The notes: a model not told the origin generated them from the letters alone. DNA of 64,000 nucleotides from Streptomyces sp. NRRL S-244 (GCF_000717915.1 NZ_JOCX01000024.1:1-64000), one strand, 5' to 3'. Shown: positions 1 through 8,375, counted from the stretch's first letter. Translations and numbers: made by a program.

Positions 1-217
1 ACCGCCCCGCCCCGGAATGCCATAAGACTGCCGGGAAGCCCCCGAAGGAATGGCCGGGAGGTTCACGTACAGGGAGGGGCCCTCAGCGATGCGCGGCCAT
101 CCCTCCCTGTCCGGAGTTCTCCTCCCCAGGACCACCACGCCCGGCCATGACGGGGGGCGCATCAGATCGCTACGCGCTTCACTCGGCATGGCGTCCGGCG
201 ACCGTCCGTGGCTGGTC
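1..217. repeat. Left arm of a long imperfect inverted repeat
   Basis: This arm is repeated in inverted orientation at 1112-1335. Bases 10-50 match the reverse complement of 1282-1322 exactly. Bases 161-176 match 1153-1168, and 184-207 match 1122-1145, again inverted. The middle of the arm is only loosely conserved. The two arms enclose a single gene for a secreted fibronectin-III protein. The right copy continues outward into a hairpin region (1334-1390), so the left copy probably starts before the window. This could be the ends of a non-autonomous mobile element or two copies of a dispersed genomic repeat; no transposase is visible. Confidence 0.75.
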
Positions 218-303
218 AAAGGCCCCGGTGGCCGGGGTGGTGGTGTGGCGGGACGATGAAGCCATCCCCACGAGCCTCAACCAGGCGATTGCGAGGTGTG
301 GCG

Positions 304-1086
304 ATGAGGTTGCGACATGCTGCGGCCTTGACGGCGATTGCGCCGGTCACCGTGTTGTGTGTGTGGACGGCTCCGCCGGCCGCTGCGGCCAGTACGCACA
401 CGATCACCATGACCGGGACGCTGACCGTTTCGGACGCGCCCAGTCTCGGGTCGAGCAGGACCACGAGAAGCACCCCGTTCACCAGGGTGGTCAGGCTGAG
501 TCACGACAGGCCGGACCAGACGTTGACGGCAAATGCGTGCGTGGGTGGCGAATCCCGGGGTGAGGTGAGTGTCCAAGTCCACCTCAGGTCCGACGAGATG
601 GTCGTGGTCAACCCTTCACTGAGGCTGTTCGAGGGGTCGGACTGCCTCTCCAACGACCTGGACGGGTCGACCCGGTTGATCGAGCAAGGATTCAAGCCGG
701 GCGAGAGCCTGACCGGCTTCCGGATGTCGGTCAAGAACGGTGAGGTCGGCTCCGACGACTTCGCCCGGGTGAACTTCGACCTGGACCACGAAGGCAGCAA
801 GGGGATCGGTATCGGCAGGCCTGCCGAGCCGTCGAACGTCGTTGCCACCCGGGACCCCGCAGACCCGACCCGCGTGAACCTGCAGTGGTCGGACCCCGCG
901 ACCGACGAAACGCACTTCGAGATCTTCAACAGCAGCCTCCAGCAAGCCAAGGGCGTCCCGAAGGACAGCACGTCGTTCGTCTGGACCGGGCTGCCGCTGG
1001 GCAAGCAGTGCTTCCAGGTACGGGCGGTCAACGCCGTCGGTGCTTCGGACTTCACCCCGTCGAACCCGAGGTCCGAGTGCGTCTGA
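304..1086 (+). CDS. Secreted fibronectin type III domain protein
   Basis: 260 residues from the ATG at 304; longer in-frame starts would put untypical sequence before a clear signal peptide. The N-terminus (MRLRHAAALTAIAP then a hydrophobic stretch ending in AAAAS) looks like a Sec signal peptide. The middle (about 35-165) is an unassigned beta-type region containing a Cys pair. The last about 85 residues form a fibronectin-III fold: PAEPSNVVATRDPADPTRVN at the start, LQWSDPATDETHFEIF, then CFQVRAVNAVGASDF. Such domains in exported actinobacterial proteins usually mediate binding; no catalytic motif is visible. The gene is alone between the two inverted repeat arms, so it may be carried by that structure. 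Function unknown. Confidence 0.7.
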   Translation: MRLRHAAALTAIAPVTVLCVWTAPPAAAASTHTITMTGTLTVSDAPSLGSSRTTRSTPFTRVVRLSHDRPDQTLTANACVGGESRGEVSVQVHLRSDEMVVVNPSLRLFEGSDCLSNDLDGSTRLIEQGFKPGESLTGFRMSVKNGEVGSDDFARVNFDLDHEGSKGIGIGRPAEPSNVVATRDPADPTRVNLQWSDPATDETHFEIFNSSLQQAKGVPKDSTSFVWTGLPLGKQCFQVRAVNAVGASDFTPSNPRSECV

Positions 1087-1111
1087 GCCCCTGCCGGTCG
1101 TGGGCGGCCCA

Positions 1112-1335
1112 TGACCAGCCCCGGACGGTCGCCGGACGCCATGCCGGGAGGAGCGCGTAGCGATCTGACGCGCCTCTCACCCTGCGCTGCTTGGTGGCCC
1201 TGGTGGGGCTGGGTGCGGCTGAACCGGGTGGCAAGGTCGGCATCCCTGAGGGAGCTGAATGCGTCCCTGTCCCCCTGACCGTTCCTTCGGGGGCTTCCCG
1301 GCAGTCTTATGGCATTCCGGGGTGGGCCGGGCGGT
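1112..1335. repeat. Right arm of the long inverted repeat
   Basis: Inverted counterpart of bases 1-217. The best-conserved blocks are 1122-1145, 1153-1168 and 1282-1322. It starts 25 bases after the stop of the fibronectin-III gene. The right arm is directly followed by a structured segment at 1334-1390. Confidence 0.75.
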
Positions 1336-1390
1336 CAAGGGTGGCCGAAGGCCATCGCGAAGCGACGCGACCGCAGGGAGCGCCCTTGAC
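1334..1390. other. Multi-hairpin structured segment next to the inverted repeat
   Basis: The segment is closed by the perfect 8-base pair GTCAAGGG (1334-1341) with CCCTTGAC (1383-1390). Inside lie small hairpins: TGGCC-gaa-GGCCA and TCGC-gaa-GCGA, followed by a weaker GC-rich one. The shape resembles a branched RNA or recombination site. I have seen similar sequence scattered in Streptomyces genomes, but I cannot verify its family here. From 1391 to about 1640 I see no convincing gene apart from the weak peptide ORF at 1476. Confidence 0.45.
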
Positions 1391-1475
1391 GGGCCGGACC
1401 GCACCGGAAGGACAGTGGACTGTCGGGAAACCCCGCGCTCATGTGCCGCTTTCAGCGGCGCCGTTGACTTGTGGC

Positions 1476-1577
1476 ATGGATCAGGACACCACCTCGCGCG
1501 ATGGGCTCGTCCTGCTCGTTCCTGCCGTCCTCGTCCTCGACCACGTCGTGTTCGCCGCCATCGTCGACTGGCCCTGA
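1476..1577 (+). CDS. Possible 33-residue hydrophobic peptide
   Basis: An ATG-started ORF of 33 codons encodes a polar N-terminus (MDQDTTSRDG) followed by a strongly hydrophobic helix (LVLLVPAVLVLDHVVFAAIV). This would make a small single-span membrane peptide. There is no good ribosome binding site and no context that demands a gene, so it may be chance coding. Confidence 0.2.
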   Translation: MDQDTTSRDGLVLLVPAVLVLDHVVFAAIVDWP

Positions 1578-1642
1578 GGCGCGCCGATCAAGCCATTTGC
1601 CCGCCCGCACGTGGGCGTGGAAGCTGTGGGTAGCGAACATGC

Positions 1643-2386
1643 GTGCGCACAGGGGGGCTTGTGGTGGCAGACATCAGAACTCGGCCGGGGCGGGTTGCCG
1701 GGGCGTCGTTGGCCGTCCTGTCGCTGATACCCGCGTTGATCAGCGGCTTCCTGTTCACCGTATCGCTGCCGGACGACGTCCGGCGGTACGAGGACTACAC
1801 CGCCGCCGAGCCGTGTGGCGACAGCGGAAGCACCGACGACTGCCTCCGTACCCTCCCCCTCACCGTCGACCGAACCGTGGTCAAGAAGGGCAAGAGCGGC
1901 AGCTGCGAGGCGACCGTCTCCGACCCGGCCGCCTCCTGGAAGACCGTGGTGAGGTTCGGTGACTCCGGGCCGCTGCTCGCTCGGCTGGAGCCCGGCGACC
2001 AGGTGACCGCCACCGTCTGGCGCGGGGCGGTCATGGTCCTGGCCAGGGGGGACCTCCGGCAGAGCACCGCCGACGAGCCCCGCGACGACCCCCAGATGAC
2101 CGCCGGCCTCGCCACCTTCGCGGGCCTGCTCGCGGCCCTCGGGCTCGGCTTCGCGACCGCGCTGCTCGCCGGGCTCGGCGGGCGGGAGCCGTGGACGTGG
2201 CGCTCGCTCGGGTTGCCCCTGCTCATCGGCATGGCGGTCACGACCCTCGCCGTGGCGGTCCCCGCCTTCGCGATCGGCCTGCCCTGGTGGGTCGTGCCCG
2301 GCCTCGCGGTGCCGTTCGTGACGTACGCCGCCTTCCGGCTCCACCGGTACCGGCTGGAGCGATTGGCCACCCATCCCGCGGAGTGA
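1643..2386 (+). CDS. Predicted membrane protein of unknown function
   Basis: About 247 residues from the GTG at 1643; a GTG at 1661 is an equally possible start. The layout is one N-terminal transmembrane helix (SLAVLSLIPALISGFLFTVS), an extracytoplasmic domain of about 120 residues with Cys residues (PCGDSGSTDDC, SGSCEATV), and three further C-terminal helices (about 155-180, 190-215, 215-235). This layout is common among actinobacterial proteins without assigned function. It stands alone between the repeat structure and the oxidase gene and does not look connected to the biosynthetic locus. Confidence 0.7.
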   Translation: MRTGGLVVADIRTRPGRVAGASLAVLSLIPALISGFLFTVSLPDDVRRYEDYTAAEPCGDSGSTDDCLRTLPLTVDRTVVKKGKSGSCEATVSDPAASWKTVVRFGDSGPLLARLEPGDQVTATVWRGAVMVLARGDLRQSTADEPRDDPQMTAGLATFAGLLAALGLGFATALLAGLGGREPWTWRSLGLPLLIGMAVTTLAVAVPAFAIGLPWWVVPGLAVPFVTYAAFRLHRYRLERLATHPAE

Positions 2387-2548
2387 CAGATTCCTCTCCC
2401 GCTCCGTGGATCCCCGCCCCGACCCTGCCTACGCTCCCCGGCATGGGTAGCGACAGGAAACCGAGGTGGTGGCAGGTCTGGTCACGGGTCTGGCGGGACG
2501 GGCCCTCCGCCGGGTCAGCGCGCGTCTGGCCGCTGCGCTGACCCGGCC

Positions 2549-2568
2549 GGGGGCCGGGGCCGGCCCCC
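2549..2568. terminator. GC hairpin downstream of the oxidase gene
   Basis: A 9-bp perfect stem (GGGGGCCGG at 2549-2557 with CCGGCCCCC at 2560-2568) sits in a run of further GC repeats between the convergent ends of the membrane protein and oxidase genes. It has no clear T-tract, as is usual in high-GC actinobacteria. Confidence 0.45.
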
Positions 2569-2615
2569 GACCCGGGGCCGGTCCTCCCCGACCCGGGGCC
2601 CGGCCCGCCGCCGCG

Positions 2616-4145
2616 TCAGTCGATGCCCTGCGCGAAGCGGAAGAAGCGGTTCGGGTCGTAGGTGCGCTTGACCGAGCGCAGGCGCGTGTAGTTCCGGCCG
2701 TAGTAGGCCTCGCGCCAGTTCGTCAGCGCCGGGTCCATGTAGTTCTGGTACGACTGGTGCAGCGAGGCCGAGAAGGGCTCCACGGTGTTGAAGCCGTTGT
2801 CCACCCAGGCCTGGCCCCGGTCCTTGTCCTCCTGCGTGAGGTTCGGGTTGGTCAGGCCCACCGAGTACCCGGCGTTGAAGAGCGAGTCGCGGTGCACGAA
2901 GGCCGTGGCCGTCGGGGCGACGTCGTTGACCTTGCCCGCGTAGGCGAAGAGGCCCAGGAAGCGGAACTGGCCCGGGCGGAAGTCGGCCGTGAAGGCCGCG
3001 ACGGCCGCCTCGGCGTTGGCGCGGGTCCAGCCGCGGGCGAAGAAGTTGTTCCGGCCGAGGGAGTAGTTGTCGCGCGACAGCTGGGCCTCGGGCGAGTAGC
3101 CGATCCGGTGGCACTCGTTGACCGTCTTGGTGCCGCAGCCGAAGACGTTCATCATCGCCTCCCGGTACGGCAGTTCGCTGACCGTGCGCGAGGTGGTGGG
3201 CCGGCCGACGGCCGTGACGAGCCGGTCGAGCGCCCGGTCGCAGTCGGCCTGCGGGCCGGCGTAGCCGCCGGTGAGGACGACGTACGGCTCGGTGCCCGCC
3301 GGGGCGTCGGTGGAGAGCAGGAACAAGAGCTCCGAGGAGAGCTCCCGGGGCGCGGTCGCGATCCAGTCCTGCCAGGCCAGGATCACCTGGACGGCGTCCG
3401 ACCAGGCGAAGTTGAGGTTGTACGTGGTGAGCGAGGGGATCTGGACCGGCTGCACCTCGAAGTCGGTCACGACCCCGAAGTTGCCGCCGCCACCGCCGCG
3501 CAGGGCCCAGTACAGGTCCGGGTTCTCGTTCTCCGAGGCCCGGACGGTCCGCCCGTTGGCCAGGACGACGCGGGCCGAGACCAGCCGGTCGGCGCCCATG
3601 CCGAACTTGCGGGTGGCGTAGCCGAGGCCGCCGCCCTGGAGCCAGCCGCCGACCGCGACGGTGGGACACGTACCGGCCGCCACCTGGATGTTGTACGGGG
3701 CGAGGGAGTTGAGGACGTCGACTCCCTGGCTGCCCGGGCCCAGGTGGACGGTGTCGCCGGGGCGGACGTGGTTGAGCTTCGAGAGGTCGATGACCAGGCC
3801 CGGGGTGGTCGAGTAGCCGGCCTGGCTGTGGCCGCCGCTGCGCACCGCGGGGGCGAGGCCGTAGTCCTGGGCGAAGCGGATGCACGCGGCCACGTCGGCC
3901 TCGCTGGTGCAGTAGGCGATGGCCTGCGGGTGGATCACGTCGAACTGGGCCAGCTGGAGCTGCTTGGCCGTCTCGTACGTCGCGTCGCCGGGCAGGACGA
4001 GCCGGCCGGACAGCCGGCTCTGCAGGGTCTTCCACGGGGTGGCGCCGGCAGCCTGCGCCAGCATCAGGCCACCGGTTCCGGCGGTCAGTGCGGCGGCCGC
4101 CCCGACGCTGGCACCGGCGCGTATGAGCGAGCGTCTGCTGAGCAC
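2616..4145 (-). CDS. Tat-exported FAD-linked oxidase, berberine-bridge type
   Basis: 509 residues if started at the GTG at 4145, which has GGAG about 10 bases upstream; the GTG at 4154 is too close to that site. The N-terminus has a twin-arginine signal (SRRSLIRAG followed by a hydrophobic alanine-rich stretch). The PCMH-type FAD domain follows. It has the His of RSGGHSQAGY (about residue 106) and the Cys of GTCPTVAVGG (about residue 160), the pair that gives bicovalent FAD in this family, then GGGLGYATRKFGMG. The C-terminal BBE motif is seen in YYGRNYTRLRSVKRTYDPNR. Family members oxidise alcohols, sugars or late biosynthetic intermediates with O2. Here it is divergent from the RibD-like genes at the left edge of the locus and would act outside the membrane, perhaps as a late oxidation step; the substrate is unknown. 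Confidence 0.88.
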   Translation of the reverse strand: MLSRRSLIRAGASVGAAAALTAGTGGLMLAQAAGATPWKTLQSRLSGRLVLPGDATYETAKQLQLAQFDVIHPQAIAYCTSEADVAACIRFAQDYGLAPAVRSGGHSQAGYSTTPGLVIDLSKLNHVRPGDTVHLGPGSQGVDVLNSLAPYNIQVAAGTCPTVAVGGWLQGGGLGYATRKFGMGADRLVSARVVLANGRTVRASENENPDLYWALRGGGGGNFGVVTDFEVQPVQIPSLTTYNLNFAWSDAVQVILAWQDWIATAPRELSSELLFLLSTDAPAGTEPYVVLTGGYAGPQADCDRALDRLVTAVGRPTTSRTVSELPYREAMMNVFGCGTKTVNECHRIGYSPEAQLSRDNYSLGRNNFFARGWTRANAEAAVAAFTADFRPGQFRFLGLFAYAGKVNDVAPTATAFVHRDSLFNAGYSVGLTNPNLTQEDKDRGQAWVDNGFNTVEPFSASLHQSYQNYMDPALTNWREAYYGRNYTRLRSVKRTYDPNRFFRFAQGID

Positions 4146-4376
4146 GTGAACCACACTCCGTTCAGTCCTGGTACCCAGGACGAGGCTTTCGGTCGAGTGC
4201 GTGCAGCCTCGGTCAGGAACGCAGGGTTCCCGCCACTCCTATCCGGAATCCGTCACTACCCGGCGGTGGGCCGGCGCTGAGCTGACGGACTCGGTGCGCG
4301 GCCCGGAGATTGGCCGGGGGGCACCGCCTACGGTGACGCCCCGACCGATACGGGTACTGGGAGGGGTGATGTCCGC

Positions 4377-5066
4377 ATGGGCAGTGCGCGCAGGCCGTAC
4401 GTCCTGCTGTCCGCCGCGATGAGCGTGGACGGGCGGCTCGACGACGCGAGCCCCGGCCGGCTGTTGCTGTCCTCGCCCGAGGACTTCGACCGGGTGGACG
4501 CCGTACGCGCGTCCTGCGACGCGCTGCTGGTGGGCGCGAGCACCGTACGGAAGGACGATCCGCGGCTGCTGGTGGGCGATCCGCGGCGGCGGGCCGCCCG
4601 GGTGGACCGGGGCGCGCCCGCGGATCCGCTCAAGGTCACCGTCACCGCCTCGCCCTGGCTCGATCCCGGGCTGCGGTTCTGGCACTGCGGCGGCGAGAAG
4701 CTGGTGTTCACCGTCGACGCGAGCGCGGGGCCGCTGCGCGCGGCGCTCGGCGCTCTCGCCGAGGTGGTGAGCACCGGGCCGGAGCTGGACTGGGCGCGGG
4801 TGCTCGACGTGCTGGGGCGGCGCGGTGTCGGGCGGCTGATGGTGGAGGGCGGCACGTCCGTGCACACGCAGCTGCTCGCCCTGGACCTGGCCGACGAGCT
4901 CCAGGTGGCCGTGGCCCCGCTGCTGGTGGGGCAGGAGGGCGCGCCGCGGCTGGTGGGCGGGGCCGAGTTCCCGGGCGGGCCGGCCGCCCGGATGAGACTG
5001 CTGGACGCGCGGGTGGCGGGCGACGCCGTCGTGCTGCGCTACGCGCCGAAGGAGCGTGCGCTGTGA
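4377..5066 (+). CDS. RibD C-terminal-type pyrimidine reductase
   Basis: 229 residues, with a strong site GGGAGGGG ending 10 bases before the ATG. It is the dihydrofolate-reductase-fold domain of RibD: YVLLSAAMSVDGRLDD at the start, VGASTVRKDDPRLL (about 57-70) and the C-terminal LMVEGGTSVHTQLLALDLAD. In riboflavin synthesis this domain reduces the ribosyl side chain of the deaminated GTP-derived pyrimidine with NADPH. It is a stand-alone reductase whose stop overlaps the start of a separate deaminase gene, so together the two rebuild a split RibD. No riboflavin synthase, ribB or ribH lies near, and a GTP cyclohydrolase II is encoded at the right end of the locus. I infer a dedicated pathway copy rather than primary riboflavin synthesis. 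Confidence 0.85.
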   Translation: MGSARRPYVLLSAAMSVDGRLDDASPGRLLLSSPEDFDRVDAVRASCDALLVGASTVRKDDPRLLVGDPRRRAARVDRGAPADPLKVTVTASPWLDPGLRFWHCGGEKLVFTVDASAGPLRAALGALAEVVSTGPELDWARVLDVLGRRGVGRLMVEGGTSVHTQLLALDLADELQVAVAPLLVGQEGAPRLVGGAEFPGGPAARMRLLDARVAGDAVVLRYAPKERAL

Positions 5067-5533
5067 CGCCGCTGTACCTGTCGGACGAGGAGTGGATGCG
5101 CCGGGCGATCGGCCTGTCGCGGCGGTGCCCGCCCAGCCCGGGCGCGTACTCGGTGGGTGCGGTGCTGGTGGACGGCGGCGGGATGGAGCTGTCGTACGGG
5201 TACAGCCGCGAGGGCGATCCGACGGTGCACGCGGAGGAGTCGGCGCTGGCCAAGCTCGCGCCGGACGACGCCCGGCTGCGCGCCGCGACGCTCTACTCGA
5301 CGCTGGAGCCGTGCTCGCAGCGGCGCTCGCGGCCGGATCCGTGTGCGCGGCTGGTGGCCCGGGCGGGGGTGCGCCGGGTGGTCATCGCGTGGCGGGAGCC
5401 GGCGCTGTTCGTGGCGGCGTGCACGGGCGTGGCCGAGCTGCGTGCGGCCGGGATCGAGGTCGTGGAGCTGGCGGGGCTGGCCGGGGAGGCCCGGCGGGTC
5501 AACGCGCACCTGTGGGCGGCGGACGGAAGTTGA
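5063..5533 (+). CDS. RibD N-terminal-type pyrimidine deaminase
   Basis: 156 residues from a GTG whose bases overlap the stop of the reductase gene; AAGGAG lies upstream. It is a zinc cytidine-deaminase-fold protein with the ligand and catalytic motif HAEESAL (about residue 57) and the Cys pair in STLEPCSQRRSRPDPC (about 80-95). This fits diaminohydroxyphosphoribosylaminopyrimidine deaminase, the first domain of RibD. A deaminase of this type (ToxE) takes part in toxoflavin synthesis according to my knowledge of that pathway. Translational coupling with the reductase argues for a joint function on the product of GTP cyclohydrolase II. Confidence 0.85.
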   Translation: MTPLYLSDEEWMRRAIGLSRRCPPSPGAYSVGAVLVDGGGMELSYGYSREGDPTVHAEESALAKLAPDDARLRAATLYSTLEPCSQRRSRPDPCARLVARAGVRRVVIAWREPALFVAACTGVAELRAAGIEVVELAGLAGEARRVNAHLWAADGS

Positions 5534-5620
5534 CGTACTCGTGCCTGCGGCGTTGTCCGCCCGGCTCGCGGCGCAAAAAGTGGGCACCGCTAGCTCGCAC
5601 TCATCCGGAGGTATTTTTCA

Positions 5621-6202
5621 ATGTCTGAGCCGCTCCGCGTCGCAGTCATCGTCGCAAGTGTCCGTGACGGCCGGTTCGGCCCGGTCATCGCGAACTGGTT
5701 CACCGGTGTCGCGCGTGAGCGGCAGAGCCTGGACATCGACGTGATCGACCTGATCGAGCACGACCTGCCGAACCGGCTGTCGCAGTCGCCGGACCTGGAG
5801 GTCCAGGCCGTGCTCGCGGGCGTTTCGCCCCGTCTGGCCGCCGCCGACGCGTTCGTCGTCGTCACCCCCGAGTACAACCACTCCTACCCCGCCTCGCTCA
5901 AGTCGCTGATCGACTGGCACACCACCGAGTGGCACGCCAAGCCCGTCGGCTTCGTCGGCTACGGCGGCCTCGCCGGCGGTATGCGCGCCGTCGAGCACCT
6001 GCGCCAGATCTTCGCCGAGACCCACTCGGTGACGGTCCGCGACACCGTCGGATTCCACGGTCCCTGGGGCCAGTTCGACGAGGAGGGCAACCTCATCGAC
6101 CCGACCGAGGCGGAGGCCGCGGCCAAGACGCTCCTCGACGCCCTGGAGTGGTGGGGCACGGCGCTCAAGGACAAGAAGGCGCAGAAGCCGTACGGCGGCT
6201 GA
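5621..6202 (+). CDS. NADPH-dependent FMN reductase family protein
   Basis: 193 residues; the site CCGGAGG precedes the ATG. The flavodoxin-like fold is marked by VAVIVASVRDGRFGPVIANW at the N-terminus and TPEYNHSYPASLKSLIDW (about 87-104), the FMN-phosphate and dimer signature of this family. It probably supplies reduced flavin or acts directly as a quinone or azo-type reductase. It lies between the RibD-like pair and an MFS exporter in the same direction. Reduced flavin could serve a pathway oxygenase; the CreE-like and class A monooxygenases normally use NAD(P)H on their own FAD, so the exact partner is unclear. Confidence 0.85.
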   Translation: MSEPLRVAVIVASVRDGRFGPVIANWFTGVARERQSLDIDVIDLIEHDLPNRLSQSPDLEVQAVLAGVSPRLAAADAFVVVTPEYNHSYPASLKSLIDWHTTEWHAKPVGFVGYGGLAGGMRAVEHLRQIFAETHSVTVRDTVGFHGPWGQFDEEGNLIDPTEAEAAAKTLLDALEWWGTALKDKKAQKPYGG

Positions 6203-6278
6203 TCGCCGAGCCGCGCACCCGAAGACCAGCCCGGCCCGGCCCACCCTCCCGGGGTGCACCGCAGCCCCAGGAGGAACG

Positions 6279-7577
6279 ATGAGCCTGCGCACGCCCACGT
6301 CCACGCCCAGTCCCCAGCCCACCGCCCCGCCCCGGGCCGCCTTACGCGGCGGCGCGACGGACCGCCCCGCCGCCCCTGAGGCGGGGCGGTCCGTCGCGCG
6401 CGTGGTGGCGGCCATCTCCCTGCTCGGGATGCTGGTGGTGGGGCAGCTGTACGTGGCGATCCCGCTGCTGCCCGACATAGGGCGGGCCTGGGGGGTGGAC
6501 CAGGCGTCGGCCACCTGGGCCACGTCCGCGTACGCGGTGACGTACGCGATCATCTCGCTGTTCAGCGGGGCGCTGGCCCGGCGGTTCGGCACCCGGGCGG
6601 TGCTGGTGGCCGGGGTGAGCGCGCTGGCGGTGGTGACCGCCTGCGTGCCGCTGGCGGATTCCTTCGGCGTGGGGCTGGCGCTGCGGGCCGGGCAGGGCCT
6701 GTTCGCCGGCGTGTACGTCCCGCTGGTCTACGCCTATCTGAACACGCACATACCGGCTTCGAAGCTCCCGACGGCGCTCACGATCGTCTCCGCCTGCATG
6801 GCGGGGACCATCGTCGCCGGGCAGGTGGAATCGCAGCTGCTGGCCGCCGTCGTCGGCTGGCGGGGCACGTTCTGGGTGACCGCGCCGCTGCTGCTGGTGG
6901 GTGCGCAGATCCTGCGCCGGGTGCTGGCGCCGGTGGATCCGGCGCGGGTCAAGGGCGGCGCGGACACCGGGGCCGCCGGGGGCGCCGCCTCGCGGGCGGC
7001 TCGCGGCGAGACCAGGCGGATGTGGTTGCGGCTGCTGCCCCTGTACGTCGTCGGGATCACCTGCTCCAGCACCATGACGGCCATCTACACGAGCGTGCAG
7101 CTCTACGGGCCGGCCTCGCTGGTCGGTGACGGCCAGGCGATGCTGACGCTGCGGGCCACGGCGATTCCCGCGCTGGTGCTGGGCGTCCTGCTGTCGCCGC
7201 TGCTGGGCCGGATCCCGGCGCGGCCGCGCGGGGCAGGGGCGTTCGCCGTGGCGGCGGCGGGGATCTGCGGCGCCGGGCTGTTCGGCGGCACGGCCGCCGG
7301 GCTGGCCGGGGCCCTGTTCCTGTTCATGCTGGGCCTGGCGGCGATCGGCCCGGCCGTGGTGCAGGAGATCGGCGCGATCTCCGGCGCGGCCCACGGGGTC
7401 ATGGCGACGGCCCTGTACGGGTTCACGCTCAACATCGGCGGCGGGGTGGGAGCACAGATCCCGCTCGCGTTCGGCGAGGTCAGGGGCGTCGGGCTGTTCA
7501 TGTCCGCGCTGCTGGGCTGCTGCGTGGTGCTGCTGGTGGTGACCGGCCGCCGCCGGCGCCGGACCGCCCGCATCTGA
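6279..7577 (+). CDS. MFS transporter, probable product exporter
   Basis: 432 residues with the perfect site AGGAGG upstream. After a proline-rich cytoplasmic leader of about 35 residues come about 12 hydrophobic helices. The DHA1-like loop motif is GALARRFGTRAVLVAG (about 100-115). Likely exports a pathway product or intermediate. Codon 22 (bases 6342-6344) is TTA, a rare leucine codon whose reading depends on the bldA tRNA in Streptomyces, so the protein should appear only late in growth. It is followed by a clear terminator. Confidence 0.85.
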   Translation: MSLRTPTSTPSPQPTAPPRAALRGGATDRPAAPEAGRSVARVVAAISLLGMLVVGQLYVAIPLLPDIGRAWGVDQASATWATSAYAVTYAIISLFSGALARRFGTRAVLVAGVSALAVVTACVPLADSFGVGLALRAGQGLFAGVYVPLVYAYLNTHIPASKLPTALTIVSACMAGTIVAGQVESQLLAAVVGWRGTFWVTAPLLLVGAQILRRVLAPVDPARVKGGADTGAAGGAASRAARGETRRMWLRLLPLYVVGITCSSTMTAIYTSVQLYGPASLVGDGQAMLTLRATAIPALVLGVLLSPLLGRIPARPRGAGAFAVAAAGICGAGLFGGTAAGLAGALFLFMLGLAAIGPAVVQEIGAISGAAHGVMATALYGFTLNIGGGVGAQIPLAFGEVRGVGLFMSALLGCCVVLLVVTGRRRRRTARI

Positions 7578-7654
7578 CGCACGGCCGCGCGCGCGTACCT
7601 GACGCACGTACGCGTGCACCTGACACACGGCCGCGCGTACGTGACGGACTAGAG

Positions 7655-7678
7655 CCGGCGCCCTCGGTGGGGCGCCGG
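7655..7678 (+). terminator. Terminator after the MFS gene
   Basis: Stem CCGGCGCCC (7655-7663) pairs with GGGCGCCGG (7670-7678). Just upstream (7578-7650) is an imperfect repetition of CCTGACGCAC and CGGCCGCGCG units of unknown role. Confidence 0.65.
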
Positions 7679-7760
7679 GCACGGAACAGGATCGACTCAA
7701 GGCCCCGGCAGTCGAAAACCGGAAACGAGCGGGGGCGGTCGAAAGGGAGTGCTTCGCGTC

Positions 7761-8375
7761 ATGACGAACATCGCTGTCATCTACTACTCGTCCACCGGCT
7801 CCACCCACAAGCTCGCCGAGGCCGCCGCCACCGCGGCCGAGAAGGAGGGCGCGGAGGTCCGCCTGCTGCGGGTCGCCGAGATCGACCCGAACGGCGAGGC
7901 CGCGCGCCGAGACGGCGCCTCGGACTTCCAGAACGCCACCAAGGACGTCCCCGTGGTGACCCTCGCGGACCTGGAGTGGGCGGACGGCATCCTCATCGGC
8001 ACCCCGGTGCACTTCGGTCTCGCCGCCCCGCAGCTGATGCACTTCATCAACTCCACGTCGAAGCTGTCGATCGAGGGCAAGCTGCTGAACAAGGCGGTCT
8101 CCGCCTTCGCGTCCGGCTCGGCGGCCCACGGCGGCCAGGTCTCCGCGATCCTCGCCCTGCACAACGCGATCACCCACTGGGGTTCGCTCATCGTCTCCAC
8201 CGGTTCGACCGACCCGGTGCTGTACAAGCCGAAGAACGGCAACCCGTACGGCGCCTCCGCCGTGGTCGGCGGCAACCCGGGCCAGGTCCCGGAGGAGAAC
8301 CTGGAGGCCGCGGCCTTCCAGGCGCGCCGTACGCTCGAGGTCGCCTCCGTGATCAAGACCCTGGACGCCCGGTGA
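7761..8375 (+). CDS. WrbA-like flavodoxin/NAD(P)H quinone reductase, copy 1
   Basis: 204 residues from the ATG at 7761, preceded by GAAAGGGAG; the earlier GTG at 7749 has no such site. The flavodoxin signature YYSSTGSTHKLAEAAA is at residues 7-22, the FMN-binding loop IGTPVHFGLAAPQLMHFIN near 80-98 and FASGSAAHGGQ near 115-125. WrbA-type proteins carry out two-electron reduction of quinones using FMN and NAD(P)H. A homologous gene lies at 9705. Its stop overlaps the GTG of the N-acetyltransferase homologue, so the two are translationally coupled. It could keep an aminophenol or quinone-imine intermediate reduced, or reduce an N-N intermediate; this is inference. Confidence 0.85.
   Translation: MTNIAVIYYSSTGSTHKLAEAAATAAEKEGAEVRLLRVAEIDPNGEAARRDGASDFQNATKDVPVVTLADLEWADGILIGTPVHFGLAAPQLMHFINSTSKLSIEGKLLNKAVSAFASGSAAHGGQVSAILALHNAITHWGSLIVSTGSTDPVLYKPKNGNPYGASAVVGGNPGQVPEENLEAAAFQARRTLEVASVIKTLDAR

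Noticed and set aside
2443..2541. A 32-codon ORF after the membrane protein gene
   Set aside because: No ribosome binding site, no hydrophobic or conserved feature, and it runs into the terminator region.
4155..4376. FMN riboswitch before the RibD-like genes
   Set aside because: The 222-base divergent region lacks the recognisable conserved RFN-element blocks. The genes are also better explained as pathway genes.
4377..5533. Primary riboflavin operon
   Set aside because: No riboflavin synthase, DHBP synthase or lumazine synthase gene is nearby, and the RibD domains are split.
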